Positions 54,147 through 63,876 of a DNA stretch of 64,000 nucleotides are shown here, piece after piece. The stretch comes from Cladocopium goreaui. Taxonomy: Eukaryota; Sar; Dinophyceae; Suessiales; Symbiodiniaceae. The stretch is taken from positions 776,214-840,213 of the forward strand of contig CAMXCT020002668.1 of NCBI GenBank assembly GCA_947184155.2. Direction: 5' to 3'. Positions within the stretch are counted from its first letter, which is position 1. Every line of letters begins with the position of its first letter. The notes beneath the pieces are model-generated. The model saw nothing but the letters and a program-made list of their open reading frames with translations. It had not been told where the DNA came from and did not search any database. Position numbers and translations under genes: made by a program.

Positions 54147-54698
54147 AATTCCATTATTTCCTGTAAACTGTCTCTCAAACCCTTTTATGGACAGAGAAGG
54201 TTGTTGTAAATGACCATGTTGAGAAAGTTATGAAAGTTCGGGAGAACAATGGTGTAATATGGTGTAATTTAGATTTACCTCGAACGGATTTTCACCTAAA
54301 TGGGAAGGACAACTTTGGGTTTATAGAATTCTTCACATGCCCGTCATGTCGGTTCCTGCTTTGCTTGATGACCCGTAGTGATTCCTGATGGGAAATACAT
54401 GATTTTTACATACTTTACTATGGGAAACGGAAACCTGATGGAGCCTGACCAATGGGAACTTCATATCATGAGGGCAGCAACATTGTAGATATACCTGCTA
54501 TATATGTAACACATTAACATTTAATTTTGCATAGCACGATCAGTATGTATGCGTACATACGCTACAGAATACCTACGTGTGTATGTATATATATATATAT
54601 ACATGTTTATCATACACATGTTATACAATACATCCACAGATCTATCTCTTTAATATCATTATATAGATCTTATCCTATCTTATTCTAATCTATTGAAA

Positions 54699-54840
54699 TC
54701 AATGGGAATTCCAGGATCTTAAAATGGAGGTACTGTACCATATAAGGCAATATTTTGTGGGATATTCCCCTACATAGGCCTTACATAGGCCTTGTATATG
54801 GTAGGTACCTCCAATCTAGGATCCTGAAATGGCCATTGAT
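54699..54840. mobile_element. Family B TIR element, intact
   Basis: tcaatgggaattccaggatc.. tactgtaccatataaggc.. aggatcctgaaatggccattga. Confidence 0.85.
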
Positions 54841-54928
54841 AAAGATACAATCTCATCCACCAAAGCAAATTCGATCTATCTACTGTATGTCTACAGTCTG
54901 GTAGATGCCTTTGCCAGCAAGTTTCCAG

Positions 54929-54983
54929 CAGGAAAACGATGCTGTAAAAGAGATGCCCCGCGAGGCCTGGATCTCAAAGCTGG
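54929..54983 (+). CDS. Exon candidate, first of a three-exon chain
   Basis: Acceptor GCAAGTTTCCAG, consensus donor GTAAGC; QENDAVKEMPREAWISKL, ends with one extra base that fits the next exon. Confidence 0.65.
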
Positions 54984-55113
54984 GTAAGCCATCGGTGGGA
55001 ACTGGGCTGGCAATTTTCACTGCTGTTTTTTCACGATGTTTTGGACTCTAGGGATTTAAAACAGCGAGAATTTGGATCATATTGTTGTAGGCCTCTACGT
55101 AATCACTAAACAG

Positions 55114-55170
55114 GTCCAGTCGGCCAGCCAGCCTCGTCGGATTTCCCGATGAACCGCAGAACTTCTGCAG
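55114..55170 (+). CDS. Exon candidate, second of the chain
   Basis: Acceptor ATCACTAAACAG, donor GTATCC. In the inherited phase: PVGQPASSDFPMNRRTSA. A 66-codon - strand ORF overlaps, but the + phase chain is continuous. Confidence 0.55.
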
Positions 55171-55461
55171 GTATCCCAAGAATACACCAGAAACCTTCCC
55201 GCAACTGTCTGTCAAGTCTGGGATGCCTTCAAAATTGCACGGTGCCATGTTTATTTATCAAACAAAATGAACACGGTGGTTCCGTGAAAGCTACATGATG
55301 TCCCAAAATTCAGGTCTTGTTGATTCTTTTCGTGGTCAAACCTCACTTCTTCTCTAGCTCTCATGGATAATTTGAAACCCCATCCCCACATTCTTAGCTT
55401 GGTTGCTTGAATTCCTTTGAACGATCAAACCCGGTTTTCGCTTCTCAAAATGCCGTAGCAG

Positions 55462-55589
55462 GGTCAAGATTCCTACTTCTCGGATCACAATCGGATGCTA
55501 ACAACGAGACTGATGTGCAGCAGCGACTAATTCTTGACCTGAACCACGAACTAGGCTCGTCATCATTTTCTAGGAAGGATTCCCTTTGA
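55462..55589 (+). CDS. Terminal exon candidate of the chain
   Basis: Acceptor GCCGTAGCAG; phase continues as GSRFLLLGSQSDANNETDVQ.. to TGA at 55587. The inherited frame is the one with the longest open run, which supports the chain. Confidence 0.6.
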
Positions 55590-56163
55590 TATTTTTGATG
55601 TTCCCCCCTTTCTAAGGATTTTGGATCCTACCATTCCCAACTTTGGCTTTTGAACAATTGTAAGATTCTGTTTTTGTTGGTTCCGTCCACCATTTCGAGG
55701 CGTGAAATACCTATAATCGATGATCATATTGCCAATTGGCACCTTTGAAGCGAGATGTCAAAATTGGATGTCATCAAAGTTGTCAATATAACATGCCATT
55801 TCACGCTATTTGCCGTTACAGTTTTGTTACATGTGCACGTATATATATATATATACACATACACAGGTACACATATGCGTTACATCCCCTCATAGTGTTT
55901 TCTTGTGGATATACGGATGTGACATCGGTTTTAAATCTCAGCCAACAGTTAACAATGTGCTATTTTTTTGCTTGAAGGAAAACAACAAATTGGGGCTTCC
56001 CATTCACCCACCATTGGCTTAAGGGAGAGAACCATTAAAGGCCTGCAGGTACCAGGTACATTTTGGGGTAAACCGGTAAAACCCCATGGTTTCCCAAAAG
56101 ATTTTCCATGGTTTCTTGTAGATTTTTCCCAACAAAACCAAACCGTTGACGGAAAAACATCAG

Positions 56164-56265
56164 GAGAAGGTGGGCATCATCTTGAAAGACACCCTGCCCA
56201 ATCGATCTCGTTGGGCGGATATCGAGGCAACACCGCCATGTGAAACGTGGGGACCTTTTGGAGAT
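56164..56265 (+). CDS. Exon candidate
   Basis: After AAAAACATCAG; 34 codons EKVGIILKDTLPNRSRWADI.. ..WGPFGD, phase 0 to GTTTTA. Confidence 0.55.
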
Positions 56266-56475
56266 GTTTTAATATTTTTATTATCATTGTTTATCCATAC
56301 CAAACAAGGGGAATATAAAGAAATTATCCATATATATATATACATACATACATATATATATACATATGTATATTTTTTTTTGGCCAAACACTTGGCTTCT
56401 ACCAAAAGCTTTCTTGGGTGATTCCCATCCCTCCAAGCTAACATACTGACCCTGCTTTCTTGGGCGATTCCTCAG

Positions 56476-56538
56476 GTGGAAGATGCCTCTGAGGACTGCA
56501 CGGATGGCAGTGGGGAGCCTCGATTTGAGTCTACTTGA
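56476..56538 (+). CDS. Terminal exon candidate
   Basis: Strong acceptor TTGGGCGATTCCTCAG; VEDASEDCTDGSGEPRFEST then TGA. Phase 0, as left by the previous exon; acidic C-terminus. Confidence 0.65.
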   Translation: MEDASEDCTDGSGEPRFEST

Positions 56539-56957
56539 GTACATGTATTTGTATGTGGACACAGATATGTACATATACATATACACAGATATGTATGATA
56601 TGTGTATATAATATAATATATATATATATTTACACATGTTCACACATAATATATTACTGGTATATGATATTATATGACTATGTATGTGCCATTATACACA
56701 TAGCAACCAAACAATCATACGTGCTTGAGTTGCCAATGTCAATATGGATATTTCTCCATCATTTGGTGCATTGAAACACTTTCTGGGTAATGCGGACCTG
56801 GTACCTTACTGGAATAGTGGTTACTTTCCTGGAAATATCATATATATATATATGTGTGCTTCACCATTGCTTTTCAGAGGGTCTATCACGATAAAATGTG
56901 AGATAGGTCAGATGGGTATTGGTCAGTGGCTACACCAAAAGACTAATTGCAATAAAT

Positions 56958-57073
56958 CAATGGTCATTCCAGGATCCTAAAATGGAGGTACTGTACCATA
57001 TAAGGCCATATTTTCTGGGGATATTCCCTGAAATTTAGGCCTGAAAAATAGGCCAAAAATATATGGCCGTTGA
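56958..57073. mobile_element. Family B TIR element
   Basis: tcaatggtcattccaggatcc.. tactgtaccatataaggcc.. atatatggccgttga; right TIR diverged. Confidence 0.75.
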
Positions 57074-57177
57074 ATAAAGGATCAGTGGTTTTTCTGACTT
57101 TGATTTTCCCTGTTTAATTCGGTGGCCCACGGACATCACAGTGATTTTTGGGATGTTTTTTTGAGTGATCCTCGCAG

Positions 57178-57234
57178 CCCAGATGCCGAATAACGTGGGA
57201 AATCCAGGATGCCGAAACGATGACGTTTCCTCCA
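57178..57234 (+). CDS. Exon candidate
   Basis: Acceptor AGTGATCCTCGCAG after a T-run; PRCRITWEIQDAETMTFPPY. A family C copy starts directly after, which obscures the donor. Confidence 0.45.
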
Positions 57235-57236
57235 TA

Positions 57237-57345
57237 TGGCTATGGATCAATACCTATTAATACCATTTTTAGGGGGATGAACATCCATTTACCAGCTATT
57301 TTGATGTGAACAAAAGGGGTACAAGGTTTTGACACACTGCCATAT
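57237..57345. mobile_element. Family C element
   Basis: ggctatggatcaatacctatt.. gtgaacaaaaggggtacaagg.. gacacactgcc. Confidence 0.85.
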
Positions 57346-57812
57346 GTTCATATATTTTCATATCTTTTCCAAGGCATTTTGTTGACTGAGACTCCTGCCC
57401 TCCAAATTTCATGTGACCCTCATTGACCTCGCCATTGACTTCAATCAGCCCAGAATCCCACCTTTGATCCTCAAATCTGGGATCCATTTGTTGCCATTTG
57501 ATGCAAATCTGATAGGGAGATGTTTTAGGAACATCTGGTTTCTTTGGGGCTTCCTCATGTTTTCGCTATTCTATTCTCAGTCAAGCCATTCTAATGGGAT
57601 TATCAAGGCCAATCATCAATGGGCTTTTACCTAAAACATCATGGGGATAATACCCATTACCCTAGGGATCCAATCCCATTCAGTTCCAGGAGATGATTGG
57701 AGGTTCTGATCACGTTTGAAAACGATATCATGGCACTCTCCGAAAAGGATAAATCCATCGAACTAGTGCGATGCATCCACCTTAAACCCTAGCTAGTTCT
57801 AAACCTAGGTAT
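57346..57812. other. No gene recognised
   Basis: Mixed composition with a 74-codon + frame at 57413-57634 (..LIDLAIDFNQPRIPPLILK..) that lacks clear splice ends. Confidence 0.35.
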
Positions 57813-57935
57813 ATGGAGGTTTCCTGAAATAGGGGTACCTCCAAATCATCCTTTTTTTCAGAGGATTTATCGGATTTTACCTATTGTAAACCAATCATTT
57901 TTTTGGAGTACCCCCATTTTAGGACCCCTCCATAT
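57813..57935. mobile_element. Family F TIR element
   Basis: tatggaggtttcctgaaatag.. gtacctccaaatcatcc.. gtacccccattttaggaccc. Confidence 0.75.
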
Positions 57936-57968
57936 AGAACATGAATTGAACATGCATAAATTGCTGCA

Positions 57969-58160
57969 TACCCACTGGTAAACTAACATAGCTATAGAAA
58001 AATCACCATTTATAATAGGTAAATCAACTGCAAATCAACTGTAAATGATAATCAATAGGTATAACATATGTTTATAATAGCTATTAACATATGTTTATAA
58101 TAGGTAAATCAACTGTAAATGATCATTTTTAATAGCTATGTTAGTCATAACCAGAGGGTA
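57969..58160. mobile_element. Family A element with internal expansion (192 bp)
   Basis: Normal ends (tacccactggtaaactaac.. tagtcataaccagagggta), but aataggtaaatcaactg and taacatatgtttataatag are each duplicated inside. Confidence 0.85.
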
Positions 58161-58191
58161 AACATCATGGTGAACCCCAGCATTTCACCAG

Positions 58192-58252
58192 GTGCGCGGG
58201 CGGACGAGAAGCTCGCAGGGCGTAGACAGTCCGGCGCCCCTGGACGACGTCG
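58192..58252 (+). CDS. Exon candidate, strand uncertain
   Basis: + strand: CATTTCACCAG, VRGRTRSSQGVDSPAPLDDV, GTCGGT. - strand: MSPTDVVQGRRTVYALRA.. ending CTG|GTGAAA. Very GC-rich. Confidence 0.5.
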
Positions 58253-58492
58253 GTCGGTGACATGGGAAGGGTAGGGGAAATCCTCCAATAGCTGGATGGT
58301 CTACTGTATCAGGGAAAACCATAGAAAAATGGATGAAAAATGGATGTAGCCCTATTTTTTTTTTGAAACCTCCAAATGATTTGGATATATCGGGAAGTCA
58401 TGTAAGAATTAACTGCTGAGAATTAACTAAGGTTTATGGGGGATACAGAACTATAAAATGAATGGATGTTAATGGGATTTCCAATTTCAACT

Positions 58493-58615
58493 TGCCCTCT
58501 AATTTAACAGAGCGAACCGGAAAATCACCATGTTGAATAGGTAAATCAGCATTTTCATCATCAATTATAAATGGGCAATTGTCCATGGTTATGTTGAATT
58601 TTCCATAGCTGTAAT
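58493..58615. mobile_element. Family A element, decayed
   Basis: ttgccctctaatttaacag.. ccatggttatgttgaattttcc; both TIRs damaged. Confidence 0.5.
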
Positions 58616-59089
58616 TTGATCCATCTATACCATTGCTATACTATTTGAATCTATTTGAGATGTCTCTGATATCTAATGCATTCCGAAATTGTACCCAGAT
58701 ATATCTGTAGAATTATTTGATCTAGCTGATATGTTATAGTGATATCAGATACAAATTCAACGAATATACTATTGATATCATGATATCGATTTATCAGATC
58801 TCAGTTTCTGTGAAATTATATAATATCATATAATGAATTAATACCATGATATCAATAGGGTAGGGACATGGACGTTACTCGTACAACTATTATATTATTA
58901 TTAGTCTTTTTTCTTTAGTGTGGTACGCCCAATAACAATACAACCATTTCTGGTAAATGTCAGGCTGGTTTATTATTGGGTGTAGCACATTTTTTTAAAG
59001 TTTCACTCCTATCTGGGATGATGATCAGGTAAGTATTTCATATTTTTAGGTGGGGTTGAAACTAGCAAGTTTAGAATCGCAATCAATCA

Positions 59090-59470
59090 ACAAATGGGAA
59101 TTCTATCCGTGGATTCTCTGGAACATCCAGTGCGCCCGAGGATGTTATCATCGGCAACGTTCGCCAACGGATTGGCACGTCAGCACAATACAGTACTCGC
59201 TAGGGACCGAGTAAACTTCACATCCCGGAAATGCCTATGGAGCGGCAGTGCAGGACTTACCCCTTTGGTATTTTCGCGCGATGATGGGCTCAAGTAACCA
59301 GTGTGTGCAGCTCTTGACCGCCTGCGAGTGAAGCTAATTCTCAGCCATGTTTTCATCCCTTTTCCCCTTGCGAAGCCATGTGCGGCATACGAAACCCGCA
59401 CATCTCTAACCCTGGCCGGGGGGGTTGTGGGCTGTCACCCCCTGCCCCCTCCTTGGGGAGATCACCGTGT
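59090..59470. other. Coding-like block, strand and frame unresolved
   Basis: About 50% GC. + frames of 67 and 90 codons and a - frame of 73 codons (..HGFARGKGMKTWLRISFTRR..) overlap; a perfect - strand donor GTAAGT lies at 59260. It may be exon(s) or an old gene fragment. Confidence 0.35.
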
Positions 59471-59519
59471 TGTCATAGGCAATCATCGAATCTTCCATGG
59501 GCCATGGAAAGCCAGTTCG

Positions 59520-59830
59520 CCAAGTGTATCTATATATATGATATATATATATATTATAGCCGCCATAATATAGTATATAACCATTATCAATATTATATAG
59601 TGATTATTTAAGCGTTTGATATCTATGTATGAACCATTCATAGCCACCAAAAAAGCCCCATTATACATATTATACCAGGGGATACTTTGTCCATCTCTCT
59701 CTCTCTCTATATGTATATATATATATATATAGAGGTGTACATCTTCTTCGCTTCTAGAGTGTGTACATGTTACTTTATCAATATATTTATATTTATATAT
59801 ATATATATGATATGTTTGGGATTATGTTAT
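59520..59830. repeat. AT microsatellites, three blocks
   Basis: At ~59528-59585, ~59690-59735 (including (CT)n) and ~59778-59810. Confidence 0.85.
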
Positions 59831-60208
59831 GCATTGGTCAGGCAACCCGCCAAAAGAGCTATATGTATGTAACCCCTTGTACATGTTTGATCACTTGCAG
59901 GACTTGTAGTGTAGGTCACGCAAGGTGGTGAAACGGTTCAAACACCTTGAAGCAACATCCAGCTGTGTCCCTTATCATCATCACCCCTACACCACCTATC
60001 TTCAATACGCATGTGTATCTATGTGATGTATACAATTTCACGTCTTCAACCAGTATCTGGGTGGAACAAAGCCCCCCACATTCTTCGCCAGCGATTCCCC
60101 ACTTGGAGGATCACCCCACTTCGGAACCGATATAGAAAACCCATAATCTGATTGACCCCGAGGAATTGGCGACTTCACCAGGCATAGAAACTTTCGAAAC
60201 CATAGAAG

Positions 60209-60323
60209 AACCCACTTGCCCGGGCCTTTCCGTGGATCTCCATGGGTCGTTGAAGGCTCGGCCCCCGCGGCGGCCGCCGTCCCAAGTTTCCTGCGGCAGA
60301 TGTGCAGAAGGTGGGCGGAAACG
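60209..60323 (+). CDS. Exon candidate, Ala/Pro-rich
   Basis: After AACCATAGAAG; THLPGPFRGSPWVVEGSAPA AAAVPSFLRQMCRRW.. to GTGAAA. A - strand frame (ETWDGGRRGGRAFNDPW..) has a good acceptor as well. Confidence 0.5.
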
Positions 60324-60379
60324 GTGAAATGGCGAGAAGAACGGAGGAGTTGTTGGCCACACAAGGTTTTTGAGTACAA

Positions 60380-60527
60380 TATAATGTCAACCCTGGATTA
60401 ATAAACCCCTAGGCTGTTTAATTATTTTAATTGGGAGGGTACCATTTAAGTATCAAATCATGACTATTGGGGGAATACCCCCCTAATCAATAAGCCATGG
60501 TTTATGAATCCGGGGTTGACATTATAG
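60380..60527. mobile_element. Family G TIR element (single copy seen)
   Basis: ataatgtcaaccctggatta.. and ..aatccggggttgacattat are inverted ends of ~25 bp with mismatches. Confidence 0.65.
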
Positions 60528-61620
60528 GGCTTTCCCAAGTCATGGGGGTACCCTCAGTTATCATCCATTTCTAGATGGATTTAAACCATTTTAAATAAAC
60601 CATCCAGCTATTGGAGACATTGATGGAAACCCCCAATATGCCGAAAATCATGAGGATATCTTGGTAGTTAACCCCACGGCCAAGCGATACCAAGTATGAT
60701 CAGGGCTTATAGATCACCAACAACCAACGAATTCAGGGCGAGAGGGCGAGTCTTAACCAAGGATTTCACATAGAAGCACGAGGAATACGAGGATTTGTTG
60801 ACTGATCTGTTTGATCTACAACACCCAAGCTCGTTTGTAGATGAAGAGTTGGGTTGAAAAGGTGGATAATTATAAGACATATAAAAATATATCTCTTTGT
60901 TGCTGGATGGGGAAGATGAGCCAACTTACTCAAAGAAGTTCTTCTCTGGCCTAATGATAGACCCCTAACTTGTAACATAGAACCCAAGAATGGTGACATC
61001 AATTAATGGAAATCATCTTTAAAATCCAATTTTTGCTGCCTCATGTTAAACCTAGGGGGTGCATTTCATGACCTATCTCTACCAATCAGATTGGGTCTTC
61101 AGACTTTAATGCAAGCATTTCGTCCTCTCTTACTCTTATCCTTCCTTTGTCTCTCTTTTTCAGATTCCAAGAATTTTATTCTCATTTTTTCAGATTCCAT
61201 TTTTTTGGATCAGGCTTCTCCCCTTACTGTACCATACCAGGTGCTTTTTTGATTCCCATTCTTTTCTGATGTCCTTTTTTGGATTTCCATGGATTTCCAT
61301 GGATTTCCATGGATCTCCAATGTTTTTCCGATTCTTCCCAGATTGCACTTTTTTCTTGTTCCCGTTCTTTTCACATCTTTTCGGATTTCCAGATTCTCCA
61401 TTCTCTTAGATTCTGTGTGATTTTAGATTTACAGTACCTTTTTTCTTGTGTTTATTTCAAGTCTTTTGAGATGTCCCCGTGCTTCAGACTTCCCAGTCTT
61501 CATTCTGATTTTGTTCTTTCCCTTTCTCCTGCCTTCCTAAATTCTTACAATATGACCTGTGTGCTTGGTCTGGGTGTAGCCCCTGGTATCCCCTCGTACT
61601 CCACTAGGAAGACCGAGTGA
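60528..61620. other. No gene recognised; T-rich stretch
   Basis: 61110-61430 is strongly T/C-rich, with four tandem ggatttccat units at ~61280 and repeated tttttcagattcc. The 113-codon + frame here is Phe/Ser-rich and probably spurious. Confidence 0.45.
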
Positions 61621-61750
61621 TTGGCAGCGGATTCTCAGAAGCAATGCTTCAAATCTGGATAGACACACCTTCGTAGCCCGTCATTTCCACCAGTTCTGAA
61701 CAAACTTGGGCAATTTTTTACAATATAATTGATATATATATATATATTAT

Positions 61751-62020
61751 ATGGATATTACTATATGTGTATACGTACATAATTAAACCTGGTTGATGGT
61801 TTGGAGCATTTTTTATTTTCCATAATTAATATGGGATAGTCCTTCCCATCCATAATATATGGGTTGTAGTCCTTCCCATTGACGAACTCATATTTTTCAA
61901 CATGGTTAAAACCACCAACCAGTAAATAAATAAATAAATAAATATATATATATATTATATTATATTATATTATATTATATTATATGGATATTACTATATG
62001 TGTATACGTACATAATTAAA
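61751..62020. repeat. 37 bp direct repeats flanking a family D element
   Basis: atggatattactatatgtg.. tacataattaaa occurs identically at 61751-61787 and 61984-62020. Between them: family D copy 61788-61922 (ctggttgatggtttgg.. accaccaaccag) and (TAAA)n/(TATAT)n. Confidence 0.85.
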
Positions 62021-62348
62021 TAAATAAATGTATATATATATATACATGATATTACCGGACGGATGATGTTTGACAGCAATGCTGTGGCTTCGACTCACGG
62101 ACTCACGTCGTGTCTTTGGGAGTTTGTGGAGATGTTGGTTGGAGCCTCCCATAGTGCTAACCCACCTGGTTTTCAAATCTTCATGCTTCTGAATTTATAC
62201 AAATCTGAAATGATTGGGAATAGATATATATATATCTTTACATAAATGATCATCAATTCTCCAATGATCATATCCAATTATCATCAACTATAACCAATTC
62301 TCATAGCAATTCTCCTGTGTTCTTTTTTGATACCTCCTGTTTTCTCAG

Positions 62349-62438
62349 ACCCGCCAGGTACATCCCGTGCCCGAGCCAGCAATGCCAGCTGGAGATTTCC
62401 AGGCGACCGGGGAAAATTCTTGGAATTTACCCGGCCTG
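62349..62438 (+). CDS. Exon candidate ending at an introner-like element
   Basis: Strong acceptor CTCCTGTTTTCTCAG; 30 codons TRQVHPVPEPAMPAGDFQAT GENSWNLPGL, phase 0, to CTG|GTTATG in the element. Confidence 0.6.
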
Positions 62439-62552
62439 GTTATGTCAACAGTTTGCGAACTGGAAGCCATGGCCATTTTGAACTCGTGGATTTACCCAGC
62501 TAGAAAATGGTGATTTTTCCAGTTCGTTATGTTAGTCATTACCAGGCCGGGT
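62428..62552. mobile_element. Family A element, GGCC-end variant, intact
   Basis: TACCCGGCCTGGTTATG.. tagtcattaccaggccgggta; inner arms (gcgaactggaa / ttccagttcg) also pair. Confidence 0.9.
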
Positions 62553-62850
62553 AGATTGAGAATTGATAGAAATGATCCTCTCACTAAGCTATTTTTTGTA
62601 TTTTGGAGTGCAAACAAATGAAGGCGCCTAAGCTAGAACTTATAGGTGAATTGAATCATTAGGAATTTAGCTGAGTGAACCTTCAACATTTTGGACTACA
62701 TTTTTTCTTGTCTCGAAATAACTTGGACGCCTAGACGTATGAAGTGCTTTTTTTTGAAACGTTCACATCCTTGAAACATTTCTCGGCTTTTTTTTGAGGG
62801 TGACTGTAAAAGCTGTGAATATTTCATAGCCAGCTAAGTGGTTTTTTTTT

Positions 62851-62986
62851 CACTGGCCATTTCAGGTTCCTAAATTGGAGGTACCTACCATAAGGTCTAT
62901 GTAAGGCCTATGTAAGGGAATATCCCCAGAAAATATGGCCTTATATGGTACAGTACCTCCATTTTAGGATCCTGAATTTCCCATTG
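62851..62986. mobile_element. Family B TIR element
   Basis: actggccatttcaggttcc.. ggtacctaccataagg.. aggatcctgaatttcccattga. Confidence 0.85.
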
Positions 62987-63118
62987 ACCGGGTCTCCAAG
63001 ATGACAGATTTCGGGTGATTGGGGGATCAGGAATCAAAGAATGGCCGGGTGGATTTTCTATGGGGAGGGATTCTCATCAGTTCAGTGTCCCTAACACAAG
63101 CTATGCGGTAAATCCATA

Positions 63119-63256
63119 TACCCTCCGGAAATTTAACAGTTCGCGACATAGAAAATGGATGAACATGGACCATTTATAAAATTTATAGTTGATTTACCCA
63201 TTGATAGCATGGTGGATCTTTCCCGTTCGTTATGTAAACGTTTACCAGGCCGGGTA
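63119..63256. mobile_element. Family A element, mixed ends
   Basis: Left end TACCCTCCGGAAATTTAAC, right end aacgtttaccaggccgggta: the two ends belong to different TIR variants. Confidence 0.8.
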
Positions 63257-63484
63257 AACGCCATAACAAAAACCATCTGGAGCCCTTTGGATCGGTAAAA
63301 AAATCCAATGGACTGAGAGGATCCCCCGAGTTGTGTTTGTTAGCTTAGCGTCTCCGAATTAATTTCCAGAGAATATATATAGATATATAGATATATAGAT
63401 AAAGATCATAATAACATATATCATTTCACCAACTTCGATAGCTATAAATCGACTATAAATCCCTACATCCCAGCCGCTTTCCAG

Positions 63485-63876
63485 CCACGAATTTGGGGCG
63501 AGGCCAAACCATACATCAAACCACAGGCGGGGAAGGGGCCAGGGTTTCCTTTTTCTTTCCGGTCACCAAACGTGGCTGTCTGGAAATCCCATATGAATGG
63601 GAAAACCGTAGGAAAACCCTCGGAAACCTTGCCCAAATTCCTTCTGAATATGGCTTTTTGATGGGGCAAGTCATGTTTACCAGAGGAAATTCAAGGTTTG
63701 AGACACATTGCACAGATGCTACTCATTTAACACTTTTTTGGAAGAACGTTGGGCACCCACCTTGGACCGGTACCGAAAAAATCTGGAGTGCCCTCTTCGT
63801 CACCAACCTGGAAGATCTGAAAGTGCAGAACTTGTTTGGTTTTCTCTGGATGAAAATGGAGGCTTTCGATTCCTAA
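63485..63876 (+). CDS. Probable terminal exon, 130 codons
   Basis: Acceptor CCGCTTTCCAG; frame TNLGRGQTIHQTTGGEGARV SFFFPVTKR.. ..YEWENRRKTLGNLAQIP.. ..LFVTNLEDLKVQNLFGF.. to TAA at 63874. A second frame (PRIWGEAKPYIKPQAGK..) is open for ~58 codons. No family recognised. Confidence 0.55.

Noticed and set aside
55048-55248. 66-codon - strand ORF ending ..NMIQILAVLNP
   Set aside because: Attractive as protein, but the + strand phase chain 54929-55589 explains the same DNA with consensus splice sites; not fully excluded.
61279-61620. 113-codon + ORF rich in Phe and Ser
   Set aside because: It lies in a T/C-rich tract with tandem ggatttccat units; composition explains the openness.
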